Shown: in pieces, positions 52,494-60,316 of the stretch
Layout of the letters: every line of letters begins with the position of its first letter
Position numbering within the stretch: the stretch's first letter is position 1
Source of the DNA: Isosphaeraceae bacterium
GTDB lineage: Bacteria; Planctomycetota; Planctomycetia; Isosphaerales; Isosphaeraceae
Assembly (NCBI GenBank): GCA_026004735.1
Contig: BPJS01000001.1
Location: forward strand, 186,001-250,000
Length of the DNA stretch: 64,000 nt
Direction of reading: 5' to 3'
Translations under genes and position numbers: made by a program
The notes under the pieces: generated by a model
Database searches by the model: none
What the model saw: only the letters and a program-made list of their open reading frames with translations
Told to the model about the DNA's origin: nothing

Positions 52494-53264
52494 TCACCCA
52501 CCCAGCTCCCCCCACTCCCACCCCTCCATCCACTCCATCTGATCCCGACGCGTCAAATCAAAGTGCAGCGGCGTCACCGTGATATACCCCTCCGCCAGCC
52601 GCGACACATCACACGGCTCCCCATCCAGCTCAAACGGCGGCGCATACGTCAGCCAGTAATAATCCCGACCCCGCGGATCCTGACGCCGCTCAAAACGCTC
52701 CCCATGCCGCCCCACCCCCATCGGCACCACCGCCACCCCCCGCGGCTCCCCCCGCGCATGCGCCGGCAAGTTGATGTTGAACAGCGACCCATGCGGCGGC
52801 CGACGCTCCAAAATCCGCTCAATCACCCGCACCGCATGCCGCGCCGCATGCGGATAGTCAAAATGCTCGGCCAGCTCCAGCGACACCGCCACACTCGTGA
52901 TCTTGAAAAACGCCCCCTCAATCGCCGCCGCCACCGTCCCCGAATACAGCACGTTGATCCCAACATTCGCCCCCGCATTAATCCCCGAAACCACCAAATC
53001 CGGCGGCCGATCCATCAACTCCAAAATCGCCAGCTTCACACTGTCCGCCGGACTCCCCTCCACCATATGACCCAGCGTCGTCCCATCATCATCGTCCACC
53101 TGCTTGACCACCAGCGGCGTCAACAGCGTGATCGAATGACCCACCCCACTCTGCTCCTGCGCCGGCGCCACCACCGTCACATCCCCCAGCCGGCGCAACT
53201 CCTTCCGCAACGCCCGTAACCCCGGCGCAAACACCCCATCATCATTCGTCAGCAAAATCTGCAT
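52494..53264 (-). CDS. surE: 5'/3'-nucleotidase SurE
   Basis: Encodes 256 residues, full length for the family. The metal site is formed by ILLTNDDGVFAPGLRAL, the Ser loop by QEQSGVGHSITLLTP, and the Asn loop by VVSGINAGANVGINVLYSGT. The conserved N-I-N-L-P segment (SLFNINLPAHARGEPRG) is present, unlike in the copy at 25819. SurE is a survival protein with nucleotidase and exopolyphosphatase activity in the cytoplasm. It is divergent from hcp with a 166-bp intergenic region between them. A partly deleted copy of the surE/hcp pair lies ~27 kb upstream in reverse orientation. Confidence 0.97.
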   Translation of the reverse strand: MQILLTNDDGVFAPGLRALRKELRRLGDVTVVAPAQEQSGVGHSITLLTPLVVKQVDDDDGTTLGHMVEGSPADSVKLAILELMDRPPDLVVSGINAGANVGINVLYSGTVAAAIEGAFFKITSVAVSLELAEHFDYPHAARHAVRVIERILERRPPHGSLFNINLPAHARGEPRGVAVVPMGVGRHGERFERRQDPRGRDYYWLTYAPPFELDGEPCDVSRLAEGYITVTPLHFDLTRRDQMEWMEGWEWGELGG

Positions 53265-53349
53265 GCGACCGATCCTAATGACCCCCTCCCCCCACCTTCA
53301 AGCCAACCCAAAACCCAACCTCACCCCACCCCCCCCACGCACAAACCGC

Positions 53350-53396
53350 TTGACAGCCACGCCCCCAAAATGGAGTATTAGATCCAGTTATCCAAT
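53350..53396 (+). promoter_or_regulatory. hcp: Candidate promoter/operator of hcp
   Basis: TTGACA at 53350-53355 is followed after 20-21 bp by TATTAG. The dyad ATTAGAT-N6-ATCCAAT (53377-53396, one mismatch between arms) overlaps the expected -10 region, ~35 bp before the ATG. hcp genes are commonly controlled by NO- or redox-responsive regulators such as NsrR or Fnr; whether this dyad is such a site is not shown. Confidence 0.4.
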
Positions 53397-53430
53397 CAAC
53401 CCCCCCCTCTCCCCTCGTCGAGGACACGCC

Positions 53431-54720
53431 ATGTTCTGCAACCAATGCGAGCAGACCGCTCACGGCATCGGCTGCACCCTCAGCCCCGGCGTCTGCGGCA
53501 AGGACGCCGATGTCCAGTCCGTCCAAGAACTGATCCTCTACGGCCTCAAGGGCATGGCCGCCTACGCCAGCCACGCCCGCCGCCTCGGCAAGTCCGACCC
53601 AACCGTCAGCGCCTTCATCGAAGAAGCCCTCTTCTCCACCATGACCAACGTCAACTTCGACCTGCCCAGCCTCCTCGAAATCGCCCTCGATCTCGGCCGC
53701 CACAACCTCCGCGTCATGGAACTGCTCGACGCCGGCCACGTCGACTCCTTCGGCAAACCCTCCCCGGCCGTCGTCACCCGCGGCACCAAGCCCGGCCCCG
53801 GCATCCTCGTCACCGGCCACGACCTGCTCGACCTCTGGAACCTCCTCCGCCAGGTCGAAGGCTCCGACATCCAGGTCTACACCCACGGCGAAATGCTCCC
53901 CGCCTTCATGTACCCCCGCCTCCGCGAACACCCCAACCTCGCCGGTCACTACGGCGGTCCCTGGCAAAAACAGAAATCCGAATTCGCCGACTTCCCCGGC
54001 CCCATCGTCGCCACCACCAACTGCATCCTCATCCCTCGACCCGAATACGCCGACCGCCTCTTCACCACCCGCTTCACCGCCGTCCCCGGCGGCACCCGCC
54101 TCAAAGACGACGACTTCAGCCCCGTCATCGCCAAGGCCCGCGCCTGCCCGCCCCTGACCCGTCAAATCCACGGCTCCTTCGAGGTCGGCTACCACCGCAC
54201 CGTCCTCCTCGACGCCGCCCCCACCCTCATCGACGCCATCCGGGCCGGCCAGATCCGCCGCTTCTTCGTCATCGGCGGCTGCGACGGCGCCGAGCCCGGC
54301 CGCAACTACTTCAAGGATTACGCCGAAGCCACCCCCCCAGACTCCTTCATCCTCACCCTCGGCTGCGGCAAATACCGCATCAACGACCACGACTACGGCA
54401 CCCTCCTCGGACTACCCCGCCTCCTCGACATGGGCCAGTGCAACGACGCCTACGGCGCGATCCAGGTCGCCCTCGCCCTCGCCAACGCCTTCGGCTGCTC
54501 CGTCAACCAACTCCCCCTGACCCTCGTCATCTCCTGGTTCGAACAAAAGGCCGTCGCCGTCCTCCTCACCCTCCTCTCCCTCGGCGTCAAGGGAATCCGC
54601 CTCGGACCCAAACCCCCAGGCTTCCTCACCCCCAACGTCTTCAAACTCCTCAAGCACCAATTCGACCTGGGCCTGATCGGCTCCGACGCCCACGCCGACC
54701 TCGCCGCCGCCCTCGCCTAA
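53431..54720 (+). CDS. hcp: Hydroxylamine reductase / hybrid cluster protein
   Basis: Encodes 429 residues. The N-terminal Fe-S cysteines are FCNQCEQTAHGIGCTLSPGV followed by CGK (C-x2-C-x8-C-x6-C). Hybrid-cluster ligand regions are visible: LVTGHDLLDLW, YTHGEMLPAF, VATTNCILIPR, ILTLGCGKYRIN, MGQCNDAYGA and WFEQKAVAVLLTLLSLG. At ~430 residues it lacks the roughly 110-residue segment of the ~550-residue enteric form, as in the shorter Hcp class. Hcp reduces hydroxylamine in vitro and acts as an NO reductase/nitrosylase under nitrosative stress. Divergent from surE. Only internal pieces remain in the duplicate at 25174-25768. Confidence 0.97.
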   Translation: MFCNQCEQTAHGIGCTLSPGVCGKDADVQSVQELILYGLKGMAAYASHARRLGKSDPTVSAFIEEALFSTMTNVNFDLPSLLEIALDLGRHNLRVMELLDAGHVDSFGKPSPAVVTRGTKPGPGILVTGHDLLDLWNLLRQVEGSDIQVYTHGEMLPAFMYPRLREHPNLAGHYGGPWQKQKSEFADFPGPIVATTNCILIPRPEYADRLFTTRFTAVPGGTRLKDDDFSPVIAKARACPPLTRQIHGSFEVGYHRTVLLDAAPTLIDAIRAGQIRRFFVIGGCDGAEPGRNYFKDYAEATPPDSFILTLGCGKYRINDHDYGTLLGLPRLLDMGQCNDAYGAIQVALALANAFGCSVNQLPLTLVISWFEQKAVAVLLTLLSLGVKGIRLGPKPPGFLTPNVFKLLKHQFDLGLIGSDAHADLAAALA

Positions 54721-54764
54721 AGGCATCCCCCCCTCAACACCACCGAACCGACCCACTCCAACCC

Positions 54765-55538
54765 TCACCGCCGCCGCCAGTTCCCAGACTCAATCCGGGC
54801 CGCTCCGGTGCAATCATCGACATAGATATAAACCCACGCCAGATGCGCCGCCCCGCTCCGGTCCCACGCGCGTACAAGCGCCCGCCGGTAGAGCGACCCA
54901 TCCTCGCCATGGCCCTTAAACCCCTCCACATCATCCAGCTCACTCAGCGCCGCTTCCGGATCACTCAGCCGCAGCAACTCCCCCTCCACCCAATCCGACG
55001 CCCCCTCCGCCAGCCGCAGCCCCGGATAGCGCCCCAGATCCATCAAAATCCCAGGCACCCGCGCCGGCACCACCTCGATCAGCCCCAGCTGCTCGACCAA
55101 CCAGTGCCGACATTCCCCTTGCATCAGCGTCCCATACGCAAACAACCCATCCGTCACCGCCCCCGCCGCCTCGCCTCCCGCCCCCTCCGCCCCAACCACC
55201 TCCGCCGCCCGCAGACTGTACGTAAACGCCTCGTGCTCGCGGCCATCCTCCGTCAACGCCCAGACCTTAAGCCGCCGGCTCAACTCCGGATACCCCCACC
55301 GCTCATCCAGCCAGTCCCGCCCCACCTCATCAACCCGATACAACCGCGCCGGCGCCAGCCACCCCACACGCCGACGTAGCCCCCACCCCACACCGCCTCC
55401 GCCCAACCCCGACCGGTTCACCACCTCATGGTCCGCCAGATACGCTGGACCCACAGCTTCGAGCCGCCCCTCCATCGACCCACCACCCAGCCCTCCGCCA
55501 TCCCAGCTCCGCTCCAGACCATCGACGGCGTGCAGCAT
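54765..55538 (-). CDS. Gamma-glutamylcyclotransferase-like (AIG2/BtrG-like) protein
   Basis: Encodes 257 residues from ATG 55538. Two GGCT-like halves can be discerned. The first lacks an obvious Y-G-S motif (RLEAVGPAYLADHEVV, WGYPELSRRLKVWAL, REHEAFTYSLRA). The second has LFAYGTLMQGECRHWLVEQL, VPARVPGILMDLGRYPGLRL, VEGELLRLSDPEAALSELDD and VEGFKGHGEDGSLYRRALV. This fold covers gamma-glutamylcyclotransferases and gamma-glutamylamine cyclotransferases. The second half looks enzymatically plausible (Y-G-T loop and the acidic LDDVEGF). Start uncertain; the frame remains open to 55679. Confidence 0.72.
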   Translation of the reverse strand: MLHAVDGLERSWDGGGLGGGSMEGRLEAVGPAYLADHEVVNRSGLGGGGVGWGLRRRVGWLAPARLYRVDEVGRDWLDERWGYPELSRRLKVWALTEDGREHEAFTYSLRAAEVVGAEGAGGEAAGAVTDGLFAYGTLMQGECRHWLVEQLGLIEVVPARVPGILMDLGRYPGLRLAEGASDWVEGELLRLSDPEAALSELDDVEGFKGHGEDGSLYRRALVRAWDRSGAAHLAWVYIYVDDCTGAARIESGNWRRR

Positions 55539-55835
55539 CGTTCCTGCCTTCCCTGATCCACCCACCCTTTGCCCCATCACCCAGCCCGCCAACCCGTTCT
55601 CAACCTCCCCCACTCCCCTCCCACTGCCTCGTCCGCTACCCTCGCCCCCATCGCTGCGCTCGGTGGCCGCTTCTATCAAACCGGCCTCTGGTCTCGCTCA
55701 CCCTCCGCGCAATGCTCCGCTGCATTCGCCGCGATAGGGCTTCCCGGGGCTTATTCCCGCAATCGAACAGCCCACCGTATGATACCCATGCCGGGTCAAT
55801 TCCTACCCCGCCCGGCCCCGAGGATCTGGTTTCGG

Positions 55836-57080
55836 ATGCCCCGGCACGCCACCTCCCGGCAACGCCCCAGACGCCGCCCCGACGCCTCCGCCTCAACCCG
55901 GCGCGGCCTCTCCCGCTTCACCCGCGCCGCCCTGATCCTCGGCACGCTCCTGGCCATCGCCGCCCTTTGGGCCGCCGCCCACTGGCTTCCCGAGCCGGCC
56001 GCCAACCTCCGACTCCGCGCCGATGCCGCCGCACGCGAGGGCCGCTGGCTCGACGCCCTCCAGCTCTGGGCACAGGTCAACGCCTCCCCCCTGGCCGACG
56101 CCTTCTCCTGGCGCGCCGAGGCCCGCGCCGCCCTCGCCCTCGGCCGCGCCGCCCACGCCGAACGCGCCCTCGACCAGGCCTGCCGCCTCGACCCCGCCAA
56201 CCCCGAACCCTGGCTCATTCGCCTCGAACGCCTCCGCATGCTCGGCCGACCCTTCGAGGCCATGGCTCTCGGCCAAGCCGCCGTCCGCGCCGTGCCCCCC
56301 TCCGCCCGCCAACCCATCCTCCGCGCCTGGACCCTCGCCATCCTCGCCGACCCCCCCGACGACCTCGCACGCGCCACCCTCGCGCGCTGGATCGCCGCCG
56401 ACCCCAACGACCTCGACGCCCTCGCCGCCCTCGACCGCCGCTACGCCGAATACCCCCAGGCCTCCGACCCCCCACGCGCCGACCGCATCGCCCGCCTCCA
56501 AAACGCCCTCCTCCAAAACCCCTCGCACCTCCCCACCCGCGAGGCCCTCGCCATCACCCTGGCCGAAACCGGACAACCCCAACTCGGCCGCTCCATCCTC
56601 AACGACTGGCCCCCCTCCCAACGCAATGCCCTCTACGACCGCCTCGACGGCCGCTGGGCCCTCGACTACGAAAACAACCCCGCCCACGCCGTCGACGCCC
56701 TCCGCCGCGCCCTCGCCGCTCTCCCCACCGACCGCCGCTCTCGCTACCGACTCGCACGCGCCCTCCAGGCCACCGGCCTCACCGACGCCGCACGCGCTGA
56801 AGCCCAACTCCTAGCCCGACTCTACGAAACCCTCGAACCAGTCCGACTCACCCAACGCCTCGATAACGCCCTCGCCGACAACCCCATCCCTCCCCACACC
56901 GCCCGCGACCTGGCCCACCTCTGCCGCTCCGTCGGCCTCGACCAACTGGCCTCCCTCTGGGACGAACTGGCCCAGCAACCCCACAACCCCACCTCCGCCT
57001 CGTCACCCCAAAACCCAACCACCCCCACACCCCCCCACGCCTCCACCCCTTGGCTTGTCCCCAATCCCCCCATGGCATAA
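55836..57080 (+). CDS. Membrane-anchored TPR protein
   Basis: Encodes 414 residues from ATG 55836; ATGs at 55779 and 55788 are alternatives. An Arg-rich cytoplasmic start precedes one membrane helix (AALILGTLLAIAALWAAAHW). The rest is helical TPR repeats, for example LRADAAAREGRWLDALQLW, ARAALALGRAAHAERALDQA and CRLDPANPEPWLIRLERLRM, which would lie outside the cytoplasm. The C-terminus is Pro/Ser/Thr-rich and probably disordered. It is probably a scaffold for protein complexes. The hydrolase-like gene follows after 58 bp in the same direction. No specific partner can be named. Confidence 0.82.
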   Translation: MPRHATSRQRPRRRPDASASTRRGLSRFTRAALILGTLLAIAALWAAAHWLPEPAANLRLRADAAAREGRWLDALQLWAQVNASPLADAFSWRAEARAALALGRAAHAERALDQACRLDPANPEPWLIRLERLRMLGRPFEAMALGQAAVRAVPPSARQPILRAWTLAILADPPDDLARATLARWIAADPNDLDALAALDRRYAEYPQASDPPRADRIARLQNALLQNPSHLPTREALAITLAETGQPQLGRSILNDWPPSQRNALYDRLDGRWALDYENNPAHAVDALRRALAALPTDRRSRYRLARALQATGLTDAARAEAQLLARLYETLEPVRLTQRLDNALADNPIPPHTARDLAHLCRSVGLDQLASLWDELAQQPHNPTSASSPQNPTTPTPPHASTPWLVPNPPMA

Positions 57081-57138
57081 AGTTGCCTGAAAACCCTTCG
57101 GACGCTCCACGGCCACCCCACGTCGGAGATCCCCCACC

Positions 57139-58338
57139 ATGCCTCGGCGGCTCTCACCCTCCCACCGCGCCGGGACCGCCCTCCTGGTGGCCGCCGTCAC
57201 CACCGGCCTGATCCTCTCACTCCAAACCCCCAACGCCCCCACCCTCGCCGCCACCCACCCGACCACCCTCGAACCCCTCGACCCGCCCCCCCAGGAAAAA
57301 CCCAAGACCAAAGCCAAGGCCAGCCCCCGCCGCGGCGGCCAACGCCTCCCCGCCGGCGCTCCCCCCGCTGCCGCCCAGCCCGACCCCCTCGCTCGCCAAC
57401 CCGCACAGCCACCCAACGCCGCCGCGCCGCCCCAACCGCCCGGACCACCCATCTGGCCCTTCCACTACACCCTTAAACTCACCGCCGACGACGGCATCCC
57501 CCTCCAGGCCGCCTACTTCCCCGCCCGATCCCCCTTCCGCGCTCCCATCACCCTCCTCCTCCACCAGACCGGCCCCGGCCACTCCGGCAAAGACTTCGAG
57601 GAACCCCTCGACGAACTCAACGGCCTCTCCTTCGCCCGCTACCTCCAAGAGAACGGCTACGCCGTCCTCACCCTCGACCTCCGCGGCCACGGCGGCAGCG
57701 CCGGTCCTCGACGCAACCCCCCCCAGGCCGCCGACTGGGCCGCCTACCTCGCCGACCTCCAGACCGCCTACCGCTTCCTCGTCGACCGACACAACCGCGG
57801 CGAACTCAACCTCGCCAAACTCTCCATCGTCGGCCTCGGCGACGCCGCCAACCTCGCCCTCGCCTACGCCGCCTCCCCCGAGGCCGCCGTCTCCGGCCCC
57901 GGACGCCTCAGCGACATCGCCGCCCTGGTCCTCCTCTCCCCTCTACCCGAAATCCCCGGATATCCCCTCGCCCGCATCGTCCCCGACCTCGCCCCCCGCA
58001 TCCCCATGCTCGTCCTCTGCGGCGACCAGGACGCCGCCTCCGTCGCCGCCGTTCGCGCCTCCCAGGCCGTCTTCGAACGCCACCGCCAAAGCCGCGTCGT
58101 CTACCACGACACCACCCTCCACGCCGCCCGCCTCCTCGGCTTCTACCCCAAAGTCCCCGCCTCCATCCTCCGCTTCCTCAACGACACCGTCGCCTCCCAG
58201 CCCGCCGACTGGGAACCCCGCTACCTGCTCAACCCCGTCCCCTACGGCGACACCTCCCTCGTCGCCGACAGCGGCTTCGAACAACCCCCCGCCGCCGCTC
58301 CCGCCGCCCCGCCAAACCCCGCCCCACGCAACCGCTAG
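57139..58338 (+). CDS. Exported alpha/beta-hydrolase-like protein, nucleophile missing
   Basis: Encodes 399 residues. A signal or anchor (GTALLVAAVTTGLILSLQ) is followed by a Pro/Ala/Lys-rich linker and an alpha/beta-hydrolase fold: LTADDGIPLQAAYFPA, PITLLLHQTGPGHSGKDF, YAVLTLDLRGHGGSAGP, LSIVGLGDAANLALAYA, LVLLSPLPEIPGYPLAR, PMLVLCGDQDAASVAAV and a C-terminal TLHAARLL with a candidate His. The nucleophile elbow G-x-S-x-G is here G-L-G-D-A, so the usual Ser is absent. It may be a non-catalytic or differently acting member. It probably belongs with the preceding TPR gene in one unit. Confidence 0.8.
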   Translation: MPRRLSPSHRAGTALLVAAVTTGLILSLQTPNAPTLAATHPTTLEPLDPPPQEKPKTKAKASPRRGGQRLPAGAPPAAAQPDPLARQPAQPPNAAAPPQPPGPPIWPFHYTLKLTADDGIPLQAAYFPARSPFRAPITLLLHQTGPGHSGKDFEEPLDELNGLSFARYLQENGYAVLTLDLRGHGGSAGPRRNPPQAADWAAYLADLQTAYRFLVDRHNRGELNLAKLSIVGLGDAANLALAYAASPEAAVSGPGRLSDIAALVLLSPLPEIPGYPLARIVPDLAPRIPMLVLCGDQDAASVAAVRASQAVFERHRQSRVVYHDTTLHAARLLGFYPKVPASILRFLNDTVASQPADWEPRYLLNPVPYGDTSLVADSGFEQPPAAAPAAPPNPAPRNR

Positions 58339-58499
58339 CTCCCCGCCAACACCACGAGCCTCACCACCCCCCCCCGCAACCTCTAGGCGCACGGCCACCG
58401 CCGCCCGCGCCTGGCTGTTCCTCACGACCCCACACCGAACAAACCACACCGCACGGCCAGCCTGCGGCCCCACGCCCGCCCGTACCCGCGCTGCCGCGC

Positions 58500-59153
58500 T
58501 CACAACCGCGCCGACGAACGCTTCCTCCAGGCCACGAGCCCAAAGAGCACCAGCCCCGGAATCGCCAACGCGAGCGAGCTAGGCTCCGGCACCAACACCC
58601 GAATCCGCTCGAAGCTCGTCTCCGACCCGCCCCGCTGCGTCGGATTCGTCCCGACCCACTGCACAAACGACGGCAACTCATCAAACGTCGAGTCCGACAA
58701 AAACGAAAACTTCCCCAAATACAGCGACTGGCCCGCCCCCAACGTAATCGTGTTGTTCCCCACATACCGGAACGTCACATTCAACAGCCCCGGGTCATCA
58801 TTCAACCCCCCCGGCGCCGGCGTCGGCGTCCAGCCCAACAGGTCAAACGTCGCCGCAAACGGATGCGGAAAACCCGGCTGGCTGTTCGACCCCGGAATCA
58901 ACCCCGGAATGTCGTAAAACGTCAAATACGACTCGTCCTTCTTCAACTGCGACCCAGCCGCCGACCCCACAAACCACACGTCAATCTCCCAGAAGAAAAT
59001 CGGATCCCCAATCACAATCGGCCGAAACACCGGCGGCGGCGGCGACGGAATCGTCGGATTGGTCAGCGTAAAGCCCGCCCACACCTCACGCTCAGCGCCG
59101 AGCGCCCCAACCGCCAGCACGAGGACCACCACAAACCGCTTCAGCCACCCCAT
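58500..59153 (-). CDS. PEP-CTERM sorted exported protein
   Basis: Encodes 217 residues. Signal peptide: GWLKRFVVVLVLAVGALGAE. The body contains WEIDVWFVGSAAGSQLKKDE, FDLLGWTPTPAPGGLND and VGNNTITLGAGQSLYLGKFS. The C-terminus has the sorting signal VPEPSSLALAIPGLVLFGLV followed by AWRKR, the PEP-CTERM motif for processing by exosortase. It therefore probably reaches the cell surface or an extracellular matrix. No exosortase gene is in the window. The function of the middle domain is unknown. The 59154-59384 stretch upstream holds no gene I can support. Confidence 0.9.
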   Translation of the reverse strand: MGWLKRFVVVLVLAVGALGAEREVWAGFTLTNPTIPSPPPPVFRPIVIGDPIFFWEIDVWFVGSAAGSQLKKDESYLTFYDIPGLIPGSNSQPGFPHPFAATFDLLGWTPTPAPGGLNDDPGLLNVTFRYVGNNTITLGAGQSLYLGKFSFLSDSTFDELPSFVQWVGTNPTQRGGSETSFERIRVLVPEPSSLALAIPGLVLFGLVAWRKRSSARL

Positions 59154-59384
59154 AAAACCACCCCTGGGTCAACGACCCGCCTCGCCTTGCCTGGCCGCGC
59201 TTCGCCTCATCGCACAACCCCTCCCTAAGTTCGTTCGCGCAGCCATCACCCAATCATCCACTCGAGCGATTCACCGATCCTAGCCCACCAGACCCACCCC
59301 CGCAACGCTAAAGGGCCACGCCCACCTCCCGCCGAACCCCCCGCTCAACACACTGTCGCTTTTCTGAGACATCCCATGCTGCCC

Positions 59385-60002
59385 TCACCCGGCCAGCCCC
59401 ACCCGCAGCATCGACAGCCGACCCGCTCCCGGCAAACGCAACGGCGTGATCCGATGAATCTTCCACACCCCAGGCGCCGTCTCCTCCAACCCCAACGACC
59501 ACTCCGAACCCTCCCCCGGGTTGGTCGCAAAATTCCAACGCACCAGCGGACCCTCATAGCTGCCCGCCGCCTGAATCCGCAGCTCCACCTTCGCCTGCCG
59601 GCTAATCGGCGCCACCACCACCCGCATCTTCCCCGGAATCAACCAATCAAACCGCACCCCCCGAACCGCCGCCGCCAAAAACACCCGCGCTGCCGCTCCC
59701 CCAACCAGCCGCTCCCCACCCACCTCCTCCACCTCCACACCCTCTGTCACCCGCCCCAAGACCCCCTCCACATCCTGACGCCGCACCGCCTCCAACAAAC
59801 CCTCAACCGTCTCCTCCACCCGCTCCCGGTCCGTCACCCACACCCTGTCCACCAACACCAACAAACCCGCCAAACCCACCAGACCCAACGCACCGATCAA
59901 ATACTTCCCCTGCCCGGTCAGCCGCAACGCCCCCAGCAACACCGCCGCCCCCACCACGCAAACCCACACCAACGGCCAAGGATCTTCGGCGATCAACCCC
60001 AT
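59385..60002 (-). CDS. Two-helix membrane protein with extracytoplasmic NTF2-like domain
   Basis: Encodes 205 residues. Two hydrophobic helices stand at the N-terminus (PLVWVCVVGAAVLLGALRLT and YLIGALGLVGLAGLLVLVDR). A soluble domain of ~140 residues follows: ERVEETVEGLLEAVRRQDVE, GVRFDWLIPGKMRVVVAPI, AKVELRIQAAGSYEGPLVRW and GVWKIHRITPLRLPG. The helix then strand-meander layout ending in W-K-I-x-x-I suggests an NTF2/SnoaL-like fold, found in many planctomycete proteins without known function. It is a single gene, divergent from the kinase gene. Confidence 0.75.
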   Translation of the reverse strand: MGLIAEDPWPLVWVCVVGAAVLLGALRLTGQGKYLIGALGLVGLAGLLVLVDRVWVTDRERVEETVEGLLEAVRRQDVEGVLGRVTEGVEVEEVGGERLVGGAAARVFLAAAVRGVRFDWLIPGKMRVVVAPISRQAKVELRIQAAGSYEGPLVRWNFATNPGEGSEWSLGLEETAPGVWKIHRITPLRLPGAGRLSMLRVGLAG

Positions 60003-60316
60003 GGCCGCTCCACCTCGTCAAAACCCGCCAACCTCAGCTCGCAGAGCAGGGGGGGAGACCACCCCTCCGCCACACGCCCAGTCTATCCCATCCACCCCCC
60101 ATCGTTCAGACCCGCCAGACCCCCACGTCCCCCCTCCCGCCCCGCACGCACCGCCTGCTATCGCCTGCCGATCATCTTTCTGATTTTTCGGTCGCGAACC
60201 CCCCTCGGTCAGGCTAATGTGAGACAATAGCCCGTTCTCTCGGCGCTTCGCTAAGCCCCGGCCTCCCGCACCCTGACCGGTGCCCCTCCGCTCGTTTGCT
60301 TCTGAGGTCCGAGTCG
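60003..60316. other. Divergent intergenic region before the kinase gene
   Basis: About 314 bp between two divergent genes. A less GC-rich part (60165-60235) may contain promoters, but no convincing -35/-10 pair was found. Confidence 0.3.

Noticed and set aside
53384..53396. A DnaA-box-like TTATCCAA near gyrB/dciA suggesting an origin
   Set aside because: A single imperfect match, no cluster of boxes, and no dnaA or dnaN in the window.
53445..55379. A 644-codon plus-strand frame overlapping hcp
   Set aside because: Shadow composition (Arg/Pro/His); the hcp frame has all family motifs.
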